From: Pseudorhodoferax sp047601025
Lineage (GTDB): Bacteria > Pseudomonadota > Gammaproteobacteria > Burkholderiales > Burkholderiaceae_C
Direction: 5' to 3'
NCBI RefSeq assembly: GCF_047601025.1
Contig: NZ_JASGJZ010000001.1
Span: forward strand, 868,001 to 932,000
Length of the DNA: 64,000 nt
In this document: positions 35,799 to 44,562 of the stretch, one piece after another
Numbering within the stretch: position 1 is the stretch's first letter
Layout: the number at the start of each line of letters is the position of its first letter
Notes under the pieces: generated by a model
Told to the model about the DNA's origin: nothing
Database searches by the model: none
The model's input: only the letters and a program-made list of their open reading frames with translations
Made by a program: the position numbers and the translations under genes

Positions 35799-36353
35799 AT
35801 GAAGATCGCTCAAGAAATCCGCGCCGGCAACGTGATCATGCACGGAAAGGATCCGATGGTCGTGCTCAAGACCGAATACAGCCGCGGCGGCCGCAACGCC
35901 GCCACCGTGCGCATGAAGCTCAAGAGCCTGCTGAACAACTTCGGCACCGAAGTCGTGTTCAAGGCCGACGACAAGATGGACCAGATCGTGCTGGACAAGA
36001 AGGAGTGCACCTATTCCTACTTCGCCGACCCGATGTACGTCTGCATGGACGCCGAGTACAACCAGTACGAGGTGGAAGCCGAGAACATGGGCGACGCGCT
36101 GAACTACCTGGAAGACGGCATGCCGCTGGAAGTGGTGTTCTACGAAGGCAAGGCCATCTCGGTGGAACTGCCCACCAGCGTCGAGCGCGAGATCACCTGG
36201 ACCGAGCCGGCCGTCAAGGGCGACACCTCGGGCAAGGTGCTCAAGCCCGCCAAGATCGCCACCGGCTTCGAAGTGTCCGTGCCGCTGTTCGTGTCGCAGG
36301 GCGACCGCATCGAGATCGACACCCGCACGGGCGAGTACCGCAAGCGCGTCTGA
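35799..36353 (+). CDS. efp: Translation elongation factor P
   Basis: 184-residue tRNA-shaped factor that rescues ribosomes stalled at polyproline. KOW-like domain 1 is followed by two OB folds. The modified loop reads YSRGGRNAA with Arg at residue 32, the residue rhamnosylated by EarP, rather than the Lys used by EpmA systems. The family C-terminus is present as VPLFVSQGDRIEIDTRTGEY. It ends with a strong terminator. Polyproline-rich TolA at 57.4 kb is the kind of protein that would depend on it. Confidence 0.97.
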   Translation: MKIAQEIRAGNVIMHGKDPMVVLKTEYSRGGRNAATVRMKLKSLLNNFGTEVVFKADDKMDQIVLDKKECTYSYFADPMYVCMDAEYNQYEVEAENMGDALNYLEDGMPLEVVFYEGKAISVELPTSVEREITWTEPAVKGDTSGKVLKPAKIATGFEVSVPLFVSQGDRIEIDTRTGEYRKRV

Positions 36354-36376
36354 GCGGCGGTCGCGCAGGCCCCAGC

Positions 36377-36403
36377 AAAAAAAGCGCCCGCGGGCGCTTT
36401 TTT
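36377..36403. terminator. Bidirectional terminator between efp and the DUF349 gene
   Basis: The palindrome (A)7-GCGCCCG-CGGGCGC-(T)6 gives a GC-rich stem with an A tract on one side and a T tract on the other. It can therefore end efp transcription on + and the convergent DUF349 transcript on -. Confidence 0.9.
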
Positions 36404-36425
36404 CATGGGCCCGTGCGCGGCGCGG

Positions 36426-39095
36426 TCAGCGCTTGAGCAGCACCTTCAGCACGTTCTGCACGCGCCGCGCCGTGGCCTGGTCGTAGGGGCTGGCCAGCAC
36501 CTTGGCCGCGTCCTGCGCCCAGGTCTGGGCCGGGGACGGATCGCCGCGCCGTGTCAGCAGTTGCAGCTGCAGCATGCGGCGCGCGGCCAATTGGTCGGCC
36601 GGCGTCGGCGCCTCGGCGGCGATCTCCATGCGCAGCAGGGCCTCGCGCGCGGCATCGGCGTCGCCGGCCGGGCCGCCGATACTCTGCACCCACTGGCCGC
36701 GCACGGCCGGCGTGACGCCGTGGCCCAGCTCCTGGGCGCTGGGCACCTGGTCGGCGGCACGCTTCTCCCAGGCGCCGAGCAGGTTGGTCAGCACCTCGCC
36801 ATGGGCCTGGGCCGCCAGCTTGCGCAGCGCGGCCTGGGCGCTCTCCAGCGCCTCGCGCTGGGCGCGGAAGGCGGCATCGCCCAGGCGCGGACCGCGCTCG
36901 GACCGCGGGCCGCGCTCGTCGCGGCGGGGGTCGAATCGCTTGTCGCCGGGGCGGCCACGGCCACCGTCGCGGTCCCTGTCGCCGAAACGGCCGCCGCGCG
37001 CCGCCGCCGGCTCCGGCCGACGGGCGCCGGGGCGGTCGTCGCCGCGCACGGCCACGACGGGCTTGCGCGGCGCCGGGGCCGGCACCGGAGCAGGCGCCGC
37101 CTCTTCCACCGTCTCGGCACCTTCGGCGGCGGGCGCGGCTTCGGCAGGCGCCGCCGCTTCGACCGGTGCCGCTTCGGCCGGTGCCGCCGCGGCGGGCGCT
37201 TCGGCCGGCGCGGCGGCCGCCGCAGCAGCGGCCACGGCCGCCGCCTGGCCACGCGTCGCGGCTTCCAGCGCGGCCATCGAGGCCTTGATCTGCTGCGCAT
37301 CGCCGGTGGCGTTGGCAGCCTGCAGCGCGCGCGCGGCGTCCAGCACGGCGCGGTCCACCGCGCTCAGCGCGGCGGCGGCCTTCTCGCGCTCCTCGGTCTT
37401 GCGCTGGAAGGCCTCGTCGATCGGCTTGCGGAAGGCATCCCACAGCTTCTGCTCGAACTTGCGCTCCAGCGGCACGCTCTGCGCCTCGGCCTGCCAGCGC
37501 TGCTGCAGCGCCTTGACGGCGTCGATGCGCAGCTGCGCCGCGGCACCCAGCGCCTTGGCCTCCTCGATCAGGGCCTGGCGGCGCTGCACGCTGGCCTGCT
37601 TCGCCTGCTCCAGGCCGGCACCGGCCTCCTGCAGCGCCTGCTTCCACTGCGCCTGCAGCTCGGCAAAGGCCTTCTCGCCCAGGTGGCCGGCCTCGCGCCA
37701 GCGGTTCTCGAACTGATGCAGGCCGCGCGACAGGTCCTTCCAGTCGGTGCTGGCCGCGTGCGCCGCGCCCCAGGCCTTGAGCTCGTCCAGCAGCGCCTGG
37801 CGCTGGGCCCTGTGCTCGGTGGCCTCGGCCTTGCGCTTGTCCAGCCAGGCCTCGACGACCTTGTGCGCGGCGTTGCAGGCTTCGTCGAAGCGGCGCCACA
37901 GCCCATGGTTGGCCGGGCCGCCCTGGTCGGTCTGCTTCCACTGCTCGCGCATCTGGCGCAGCGTCTCCTGCATCTTGCGGCCGCCCAGGGAATGGCCCTC
38001 GGGGCGCTTGAGCAGGCCCTCGGCCTTGATGACCAGCTCCTCGCGCAGCTGGTCGGCGCGCCAGCGCTGCCAGCCTTCGAGCTCGCCGGCCGAGGCCAGC
38101 GCGGCATGCACCTCGGCCTCCAGCTTCTCGCCGATCAGGCGGCCGTGCTCCTTGAAGGCATTGCGCAGCGCGGTGGCCGCGGCGGCGCTGGCCTTGCCGT
38201 GGCCCTCGGTCACCTCCTGCTGCACGCGGCGCAGGGCTTCGGCGACGCGCTGCTCGGCCTGCTCGCGCTGGGCCGGATCGACGGCCGGGCGGGCCGGCCT
38301 GGGCTCGGACGCAGCCGGCGGCTCCAGCGTCTCGCCGCGCGCCAGGCGCAGCGCATCGGCCCAGATCTGCACCGGCGGCAGCGGCGCGGCGACGTCCTCG
38401 GAGGCCACGCGGGCCTGCTCCAGCGCGCCCTGGAAGGCCTCCCACACCACCAGCAGCTGGGCCTTGGAGTTCTCCAGCAGCGGCGGGAACTTGCCGTCCA
38501 CGCTGGCCCAGTTGGCATCGCCGGCCAGGCCGGCGGCCTGCTCCTGCCAGTGCGCGACGTCGGCCTGCAGCACGCCGAGCTGGGCCAGCGCATCCTGCCA
38601 GGGCTTGGTGGACAGCACCTCGATGCGCTGGGCCAGCAGCACGGCGGCCTCGCGCTGCACCTGCACGCGGTGCTGCAGATCCTCGATGCCGCGCACGCGC
38701 TCGGCCAGCCGGGTCTTCAGCGAGGCCAGCGGCTCGCGCGACAGCGGCGCGCCGGCCTTGGCGGCGTCGCGCTGCCAAGCCATGGCGTCGGCGATGTTCA
38801 GGCGCTGCAGCGCCAGCAGGGTCTCGGCCTTGGCCGCCCATTCGGCGGCGATGGCCTCCTGGCCACGCGCGCGCTTGATCTCGTCGAGCTTCTCGCGCAG
38901 CGGCTTGGCCGCGCCGCGGTCGCGCACGCTGAGTTCCTGGAAGACCTGCTGGATCTGCTCGGCGTCCGGGTTGCCGGCCAGCCATTCACGCACGCGTGCG
39001 GCGCGCTCGCCCGAAGTCGGCGCCGAGAACGCGCCGCCGGTCAGCGCGTCCAGCGCCTGGGTGTCTTGGGATTTGGAGGGAGTCGATGTCACCAC
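36426..39095 (-). CDS. DUF349 domain protein with an Arg/Gly/Asp-rich disordered region
   Basis: 889-residue, mostly helical cytoplasmic protein of the DUF349 family, whose function is not established. Repeated DUF349-type three-helix units are visible in residues ~270-560 (for example LWRRFDEACNAAHKVVEAW and LWDAFRKPIDEAFQRK). An Ala/Pro/Glu-rich linker (about 615-665) is followed by an Arg/Gly/Asp-rich region (about 675-745, with GGRFGDRDRDGGRGR). A helical C-terminal domain closes the protein. No ATG fits; tandem GTGs at 39095 and 39092 give VVTSTPSKSQDTQAL, so the start is uncertain. Confidence 0.8.
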   Translation of the reverse strand: MVTSTPSKSQDTQALDALTGGAFSAPTSGERAARVREWLAGNPDAEQIQQVFQELSVRDRGAAKPLREKLDEIKRARGQEAIAAEWAAKAETLLALQRLNIADAMAWQRDAAKAGAPLSREPLASLKTRLAERVRGIEDLQHRVQVQREAAVLLAQRIEVLSTKPWQDALAQLGVLQADVAHWQEQAAGLAGDANWASVDGKFPPLLENSKAQLLVVWEAFQGALEQARVASEDVAAPLPPVQIWADALRLARGETLEPPAASEPRPARPAVDPAQREQAEQRVAEALRRVQQEVTEGHGKASAAAATALRNAFKEHGRLIGEKLEAEVHAALASAGELEGWQRWRADQLREELVIKAEGLLKRPEGHSLGGRKMQETLRQMREQWKQTDQGGPANHGLWRRFDEACNAAHKVVEAWLDKRKAEATEHRAQRQALLDELKAWGAAHAASTDWKDLSRGLHQFENRWREAGHLGEKAFAELQAQWKQALQEAGAGLEQAKQASVQRRQALIEEAKALGAAAQLRIDAVKALQQRWQAEAQSVPLERKFEQKLWDAFRKPIDEAFQRKTEEREKAAAALSAVDRAVLDAARALQAANATGDAQQIKASMAALEAATRGQAAAVAAAAAAAAPAEAPAAAAPAEAAPVEAAAPAEAAPAAEGAETVEEAAPAPVPAPAPRKPVVAVRGDDRPGARRPEPAAARGGRFGDRDRDGGRGRPGDKRFDPRRDERGPRSERGPRLGDAAFRAQREALESAQAALRKLAAQAHGEVLTNLLGAWEKRAADQVPSAQELGHGVTPAVRGQWVQSIGGPAGDADAAREALLRMEIAAEAPTPADQLAARRMLQLQLLTRRGDPSPAQTWAQDAAKVLASPYDQATARRVQNVLKVLLKR

Positions 39096-39226
39096 GGGTG
39101 TTCTGCGAAAAGTGGCTGCGGCCGCCCCGGCATGCAGGCGGCCGCAGAAAACGATGGGGGCCCGCCAGAGCGCGCGCCGAGCCCGGCATTTTCGCCGGAT
39201 TTGCGGCCCCGGTCCCTTGGGGTGTG

Positions 39227-42200
39227 TCAGGGGGTGGCCAACTCCAGCTGAGCGTGGGGCGACCAGCCCGCGCCGCCGTCCACGGTCTTGGGCGCACCGA
39301 GGAACATGCGATCGGCCGCGACCTGGCGGCTGGCCAGGTAGTCGCGCACCGCCACGCTGCGCTGCACCGCCAGGTCGCGCATGGCGTCGTCCGGGACCGT
39401 CATCGCGTCCAGCAGCAGCTGTTCCATCTCGGGCACGGGCAGGTCCTTGGCCAGGCCGATCGCGTTGCGCGGCTTGTCCTTCAGGTCGGCGCGCTGGTAG
39501 ATCGCCTTGAGCAGCGCCGGATACTCGTCGGCGCCGACCTGCACGGGCGCGCCATCGGCCGCGCCGGCCGCAGCCCGCTGGCCGACGGCCAGCGACTGCC
39601 GGCGCTTTTCGGCCCGCACCATGCGCGCCAGCCGCGCCCGCTTGAAGCCCTCGCGCTCGACCTGCTCGCTGGCCGTGCCGACGACCGTGAGCTTCAGGCC
39701 GGGCCGGTCGGCCAGCGCCCGGGCCACCTTGTCGAGCCGCTCCTCGGCCGGCTTGTCCAGCACGGCGCTGCCGGCCGCGAACGGCACCTGGCCGAGCTCC
39801 TCGCCACCGCCGCCGAAGGCACCGGCCAGCAGGCTGAACGGCGCGGTCACGGCCTTCAGGATCAGGTTGCCGATGGCCTTCAGGATCACCGGGCCGAGGC
39901 TGAACTGCGGGTCGTTCAGCGACCCCTGGATCGGCAGGTTCAGGTCGATTACGCCGTTGCGGTCGGCCAGCAGCGCGGTGGCCAGGCGCACCGGCAGGCT
40001 CGCCGGCGCACCGGGCACGGGGTCGCCGAAGGTCAGCTGGTTCAGCACCAGGCTGTTGCTGGCGGTCAGCTGGCCGTTGGGCAGCACTTCGTAGTGCACG
40101 TCCACGCTGAGCTTGCCGCGCTCGATGCCGTGGCCGGCGTACTTGACCGAATAGGGCGACAGCGGCGGCAGCTCCAGGTCGCGCACCTTGGCGCGGATGT
40201 CCAGCGCCAGCGGCTTGGCCAGCGGGTTCAGCTTGCCGTCGATCTCCAGCGCGGCCGTGCCCTCGGCGCGGCCGCGCAGCGTGAGGTCGGCCATGGCCGG
40301 CGTGCTGCCTGCCGCGCCGGCGGAGTCGAAGGCGCTGAGCCGGCCCTGCAGCTCCGTCAGGTTGGCCGTGTAGTTGGGCTTGATGAAGCGGTCGGAGAAC
40401 AGCACGCGGCCGCCCTGCACCGCGATCGGGCCGAAGCGGATGCTGGGCGGCGGACCGGCCTCGGACTTGCCGGCCGCCGCCTTGCCGGCCGCCGCGGGCG
40501 CCGCATCGGCCGGCGCGGACTTGACCAGGTCCTGCAGATTGATGCGCCCGGTCTCGTCGATCATCACGCGGGCGTAGAAATCGCTCAGCGCGGTGTCCTG
40601 CACGGCGACCGACGTGGCCGCGCCGGGCGCCAACTGCAGCGCCAGGCCGCGCAGGCGCAGGACGCTCCAGGTCAACAGCTCGCGACCGCGCGCAGGCCGG
40701 TCGCCGCGCTGCAGCGCGCGGAAATCCTCCACGCCCAGGTCGCCGGCCACCCGCAGGGCCGGCCCGCCGGCCTGGGCCGCATAGCGCAGCTGGCCCTTGA
40801 AACTGGCGTCGGCGCGCGCGAGCTCGAGGTTCAGCGTATCGCCGAAATACGGCTCCAGCGCATGCAGCGGCAGCTTCTGCGCGTCCAGGGTGGCCTGCAG
40901 CACCAGCGGCTCGGGCGTCAGCTGGCCGCGCAGGCCGAGCCGGCCGGGCGCCGCACGGCCCGCGCCCACGGCAACGGACAGTTCCACCGGCACGGGCTGC
41001 TTCAGCTGGTCCGAGCGCAAGGCGCCGACGTGCACCTGCAGCGCTTGCAGGTCCAGCGCCACCGGCCGCGGCACGGCGGCATCCGAGAACGACACGGCAC
41101 CCTGCTCCACGGCCAGGCTGCGCAGCGCCACGGTCCACGGCTTGTCCTCGGCCTTGGCCGCAGCGGCCTGCGGTTGCGGTTGCGGTTGCAACCAAGCCTC
41201 GTACATCCAGCGGCCGTCGGCGCCACGGGCCACGGCGGCGCGCGGACGGTCAATGCGCACGGCACCGAGGTCGGCCAGGCGCTGGGCCACATCGATGCGG
41301 GCGCCGCGCAGCTCCAGCGCCCGGATGTCCTGGGGCGCACCCTCGGTCTTCAGCGCCAGCTGGGCCAGCGTCGCGCGCTCGGCCGTCACGACCAGGCCGC
41401 CCTGGGCGTTCCAGGCCACGCCGAGCTCGGCCGACAGCTCGCCCTCCAGCCGCGGCTTGAGCACGCCGGCCAGGTAGGCCGCGAACGGCTGCAGGCGCAA
41501 CTGGGCGATGCTGGCACGCAGATCGGCCGCCTGGTCGGTGCCCTGGCCCTGGAACTCGAGTTGCGCCGGCGCGGCTCCGCCAGTGCCGGCGAGTTCGGCC
41601 GAGCCCTGCAGGCGCGCGGGCTGGGCGAACGGGTAGGCCACGTCTTCCAGCGACAGCGACAGCTGCTGCAGCACGAGTTCGGCAGGCGGACCGGATGGCG
41701 CGGCCGCCGCGTCGCGCCAGCCGATGCGGCCATCGCGCAGCAAGGCCTTGGCCAGCGTGACGCGCCAGCCGGCCTGAGCCTCCGCCGGGGCGGCCGTGGC
41801 CGCCGATGCGGGTGCCGACGCGGGCGCGGCCGCCGACGCGGAGGTCGACGGCGCCGGCGCTGCGCCGCCGGCCGCGGACGATGGCGCGACATTCAGCCGG
41901 CCGGCCGCATCGCGCCGCAGCTGCAGCTGCGGCGCATCGATCTCCACCGCCTGCAGTTTCACGAGCTGCTCCAGCGGCCGCAGTTCGGCGATATCGACGC
42001 CGATGCGCGCGACCTGCAGCAGCTCGCCATCCGCGCCATCGTGCAGTTGCAGGCCGTGCGCCTGCAACCGCCCGCGCAGCACGACCGAGGCCGCGGGCGT
42101 CTGCTCGAACTCCAGCTGAAGGTCCGCATCCAGCACGCCGGCGAGCAGCCGTGCCGGCAGGCTGCGCGGCAGGTAGCCCAGGTAGGGCTTCACGTCGAGG

Positions 42201-42898
42201 TCGGCGATGCGCAGGCTGGCGGCCGTGCGGCGCGAGGCCACGAACGGGGTGCTCTGCGCGGCGGAGTCGAAACGGCTGCCATTGAGCTGGAACGCCAGCC
42301 GCGGCTCGGTCTCGACCTCACGGTAGGTCGGCAGGTTGCTGATGAACGGCACGCCCAGCTGCAGGCCGCGCAGTTCGTGCGTCTGGCCGACCACCGCATC
42401 CTCGAAGTCCACGCTGCCGCCGTTGAGCGTGATGTTGTACAGCGCGAACGAGGGTGGCCGGCTCTCGGCCTTCGGCTCGGGAGACGGCGCCGACAGCCTG
42501 GCCAGGATGTCGTCGATGTCGTACTGGCCGGGCGCCTGCTGGCGCAGCACCAGGCGCGGCTGGTCCACGGACAGCGCATCGAGCACCGGCGCCAGCCGCC
42601 ATACCGACGTCAGCGCCGCGTTCGCATAGATCTGCGCGACATGCAGCTGATCGCCAGTTCCGTCGGCCGTGCGCACCGCCAGATCGCGCAGCGTGAGCTC
42701 CAGGCTCCAGGGGCGGAACTCGACCGCGCCGATCGCCACCTGCCGACCCAGCGCCTGCGCCAGGCCGCGCTCGGCCTGCGGCTTGACGATGGCCGGCACC
42801 CACAGCATGCCGGCGCTCCAGATGAAGGCGAGTGCCAGCAGGACGAGCAGCGTGCGGCGCAGCCAGGGCGGAAGACGGGAAAGCAGCGGGGCGAACAT
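39227..42898 (-). CDS. AsmA-like DUF748 envelope protein
   Basis: 1223-residue protein with one N-terminal membrane helix (LRRTLLVLLALAFIWSAGML) and a very long beta-rich periplasmic region of DUF748/AsmA type. Such proteins are thought to bridge the envelope and move or organise lipids. A Pro/Ala-rich linker lies near residues 335-365. The C-terminus has an OmpA-like-looking segment (VPFAAGSAVLDKPAEERLDK followed by VARAL). The ATG at 42898 places the helix 13 residues from the start; a longer start at 43039 would add a basic, non-family-like extension. Function is inferred from the AsmA clan only. Confidence 0.82.
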   Translation of the reverse strand: MFAPLLSRLPPWLRRTLLVLLALAFIWSAGMLWVPAIVKPQAERGLAQALGRQVAIGAVEFRPWSLELTLRDLAVRTADGTGDQLHVAQIYANAALTSVWRLAPVLDALSVDQPRLVLRQQAPGQYDIDDILARLSAPSPEPKAESRPPSFALYNITLNGGSVDFEDAVVGQTHELRGLQLGVPFISNLPTYREVETEPRLAFQLNGSRFDSAAQSTPFVASRRTAASLRIADLDVKPYLGYLPRSLPARLLAGVLDADLQLEFEQTPAASVVLRGRLQAHGLQLHDGADGELLQVARIGVDIAELRPLEQLVKLQAVEIDAPQLQLRRDAAGRLNVAPSSAAGGAAPAPSTSASAAAPASAPASAATAAPAEAQAGWRVTLAKALLRDGRIGWRDAAAAPSGPPAELVLQQLSLSLEDVAYPFAQPARLQGSAELAGTGGAAPAQLEFQGQGTDQAADLRASIAQLRLQPFAAYLAGVLKPRLEGELSAELGVAWNAQGGLVVTAERATLAQLALKTEGAPQDIRALELRGARIDVAQRLADLGAVRIDRPRAAVARGADGRWMYEAWLQPQPQPQAAAAKAEDKPWTVALRSLAVEQGAVSFSDAAVPRPVALDLQALQVHVGALRSDQLKQPVPVELSVAVGAGRAAPGRLGLRGQLTPEPLVLQATLDAQKLPLHALEPYFGDTLNLELARADASFKGQLRYAAQAGGPALRVAGDLGVEDFRALQRGDRPARGRELLTWSVLRLRGLALQLAPGAATSVAVQDTALSDFYARVMIDETGRINLQDLVKSAPADAAPAAAGKAAAGKSEAGPPPSIRFGPIAVQGGRVLFSDRFIKPNYTANLTELQGRLSAFDSAGAAGSTPAMADLTLRGRAEGTAALEIDGKLNPLAKPLALDIRAKVRDLELPPLSPYSVKYAGHGIERGKLSVDVHYEVLPNGQLTASNSLVLNQLTFGDPVPGAPASLPVRLATALLADRNGVIDLNLPIQGSLNDPQFSLGPVILKAIGNLILKAVTAPFSLLAGAFGGGGEELGQVPFAAGSAVLDKPAEERLDKVARALADRPGLKLTVVGTASEQVEREGFKRARLARMVRAEKRRQSLAVGQRAAAGAADGAPVQVGADEYPALLKAIYQRADLKDKPRNAIGLAKDLPVPEMEQLLLDAMTVPDDAMRDLAVQRSVAVRDYLASRQVAADRMFLGAPKTVDGGAGWSPHAQLELATP

Positions 42899-42930
42899 GG
42901 CCGGATCGTACTTGCCCCGGCCCAAATGGA

Positions 42931-42964
42931 AAGCCCGGCGACAGGGTGGCCTGTCGCCGGGCTT
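42931..42964. terminator. Strong hairpin upstream of the DUF748 gene
   Basis: AAGCCCGGCGACAG and its exact reverse complement (14 bp each) enclose a GGTGGC loop. On the minus strand it is followed by TCCATTT. It may insulate the DUF748 gene from upstream transcription or act as a leader structure. The remaining bases 42965-43209 show no gene. Confidence 0.5.
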
Positions 42965-43209
42965 GGCAGCGGACTCATCGTCTTTCGCCGCCGTCGTCGC
43001 AGGCATGGAGATCAACGTCCTGCCGTGCGGTGAAGGCAATGCATTGCCTTCGTTGGGTCCGGGGCTGCAACCATTGGCACGAATGCCGCCGAATCGCTCC
43101 TACCGGGGAATGCTCGCGTCGTGCAAGCGCCTCCAATGTAGTGCGCTTCCACGGACCTGGCAAAGCCAACGTCTCAATGGCAGCAGAGGTGGCCATTGAT
43201 GTGCTTGTG

Positions 43210-43238
43210 TTGACAGAAAACACCACTTTTCTTATTTT
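43210..43238 (+). promoter_or_regulatory. Sigma-70 promoter P1
   Basis: TTGACA (43210-43215), a 17-bp spacer and TATTTT (43233-43238) lie in an AT-rich patch. This close match points toward the lytic transglycosylase gene 245 bp downstream. Confidence 0.55.
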
Positions 43239-43276
43239 TATCACGCAAATACGCATAAGAAATCAATTCTTAATTC

Positions 43277-43306
43277 TTGACTCGTTATTAAGACCCCTCC
43301 TACAAT
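43277..43306 (+). promoter_or_regulatory. Sigma-70 promoter P2
   Basis: TTGACT (43277-43282), an 18-bp spacer and TACAAT (43301-43306) form a second good match. A transcript from here would have a leader of about 170 nt before the transglycosylase ATG at 43483. The leader can form a small hairpin near GCCCCCAAGCGGGGC, but I recognise no riboswitch. Confidence 0.6.
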
Positions 43307-43482
43307 CGCCGCCAGCCCCCAAGCGGGGCCTCTGGGGTTTACCCGCAGCGCCGCAGAGCCGGCCGATGAATCGCCCTCCTGCCAGCGCAGGACGTCCGCG
43401 GTTCCGGACACATGGACCCCATCCGATCGACAAGCCCCGCCTCGTTCTACGACGTCGCGGCGGTTTCTGAGACGAGGAAGGT

Positions 43483-44328
43483 ATGGAACTACTGCGGAAT
43501 TTCGGGCATGGCTTGAAGACCTTCGGGTCGGACGTCGCCCAGGGGTTCTTCGAGATCACGCACAACGGCTTCGCGCTGGTGGGGCTGGCCGTCGCGGTGG
43601 CGGCGGGCGTGGCCCTGGCGCGCCCCGACCTGCGCCACACGGCCGAGATCGAGCTGATGGGCTGGCTGCAGGAGCGGCACATCGCGACCACCGAGGCCGC
43701 ATGGCAGCCCTCCGAGCCCGGTGCCATCGAGCGCGCCACCGCCACCAATCCGGCCGAACTGCCCAAGCAGCAGGCCGCTGTCGCGTTCTGGATCAGCAAG
43801 AAGTACCGCGTCGCGCCCGAACCCGTCGGCGCCCTGGTGGCCGAGGCCTTCGAGGTGGGCCGCAAGACCAAGCTGGACCCCACGCTGATCCTGGCCATCA
43901 TGGCCGTGGAATCGGGTTTCAACCCCTTCGCGCAGAGTCACGTGGGCGCCCAGGGCCTGATGCAGGTCATGACACGCGTGCACACCGCCAAGTACGAGCG
44001 CTTCGGCGGCACGCTGGCCGCGTTCGATCCCCTCACGAACCTGAAGGTCGGCGTCAAGGTGCTGCAGGAATGCATCGCGCGCGCCGGCTCGATCGAAGGC
44101 GGCCTGCGCCACTACGTGGGCGACGCGCTGGGCGAGCAAGGCGGCGCCTATGCCGCCAAGGTCATGGCCGAGCACGCCCGGCTGTTCCAGGTGGCCACCG
44201 GCCGCGCACTGCCGCCGCCCGAGCCGCGCACCATCCCGGCCGTCGCGCCTGCCGGTGGCACGCGCGACGCGGAGCCCGTGCAGACCACGGCCGACGAGAC
44301 GCTGGTCTCGCTGTCCAACGCGTCCTGA
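43483..44328 (+). CDS. Lytic murein transglycosylase, SLT domain, membrane-anchored
   Basis: 281-residue peptidoglycan-cleaving enzyme. A hydrophobic segment (LVGLAVAVAAGVALA, residues ~32-46) probably anchors it, with the catalytic domain in the periplasm. The SLT domain spans residues ~122-245. The catalytic Glu is Glu143 in IMAVESGFNPFAQS, followed by VGAQGLMQVM and GVKVLQECI. The start has GAGGAAGGT-type SD (GAGGAAGG) four bases upstream. A Pro/Thr-rich tail ends the protein. It is not obviously operonic; glyA is 234 bp downstream with its own leader. Confidence 0.88.
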   Translation: MELLRNFGHGLKTFGSDVAQGFFEITHNGFALVGLAVAVAAGVALARPDLRHTAEIELMGWLQERHIATTEAAWQPSEPGAIERATATNPAELPKQQAAVAFWISKKYRVAPEPVGALVAEAFEVGRKTKLDPTLILAIMAVESGFNPFAQSHVGAQGLMQVMTRVHTAKYERFGGTLAAFDPLTNLKVGVKVLQECIARAGSIEGGLRHYVGDALGEQGGAYAAKVMAEHARLFQVATGRALPPPEPRTIPAVAPAGGTRDAEPVQTTADETLVSLSNAS

Positions 44329-44522
44329 GCCTTCCCGGGCCGGGCCGGTGGCCTCGGCTACACTAGCGGCCGTACGCAACTGGCGATAGGCAGCGGTCAT
44401 GCGCAGATCCGCTGCTGACGTGGACCCGCCGGACTCACCACAGCTCCTCGACAACCACTGGGAAGCGTACCGCGGCCATCTGTGTTTTTTCGGCGCCGCG
44501 TTCAGCCGTTCGCCTGGGCAGC

Positions 44523-44542
44523 CCTTGTAACCATTTACAAGG
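44523..44542. promoter_or_regulatory. Perfect inverted repeat in the glyA leader
   Basis: CCTTGTAA-CCAT-TTACAAGG is a perfect 8-bp inverted repeat 20 bp upstream of the glyA start. It could be an operator or a leader hairpin near the SD (GTGAGGACTGCC). Twelve of its bases (TTGTAACCATTT) recur at 46322-46333 upstream of the minor pilin operon. Confidence 0.4.
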
Positions 44543-44562
44543 CCGACGCTGTGAGGACTGCC

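Noticed and set aside
44329..44562. Possible 6S-like RNA or riboswitch upstream of glyA
   Set aside because: The leader has stems and a T run (near CTGTGTTTTTT), but I could not fit it to a known RNA fold. Only the inverted repeat is reported.
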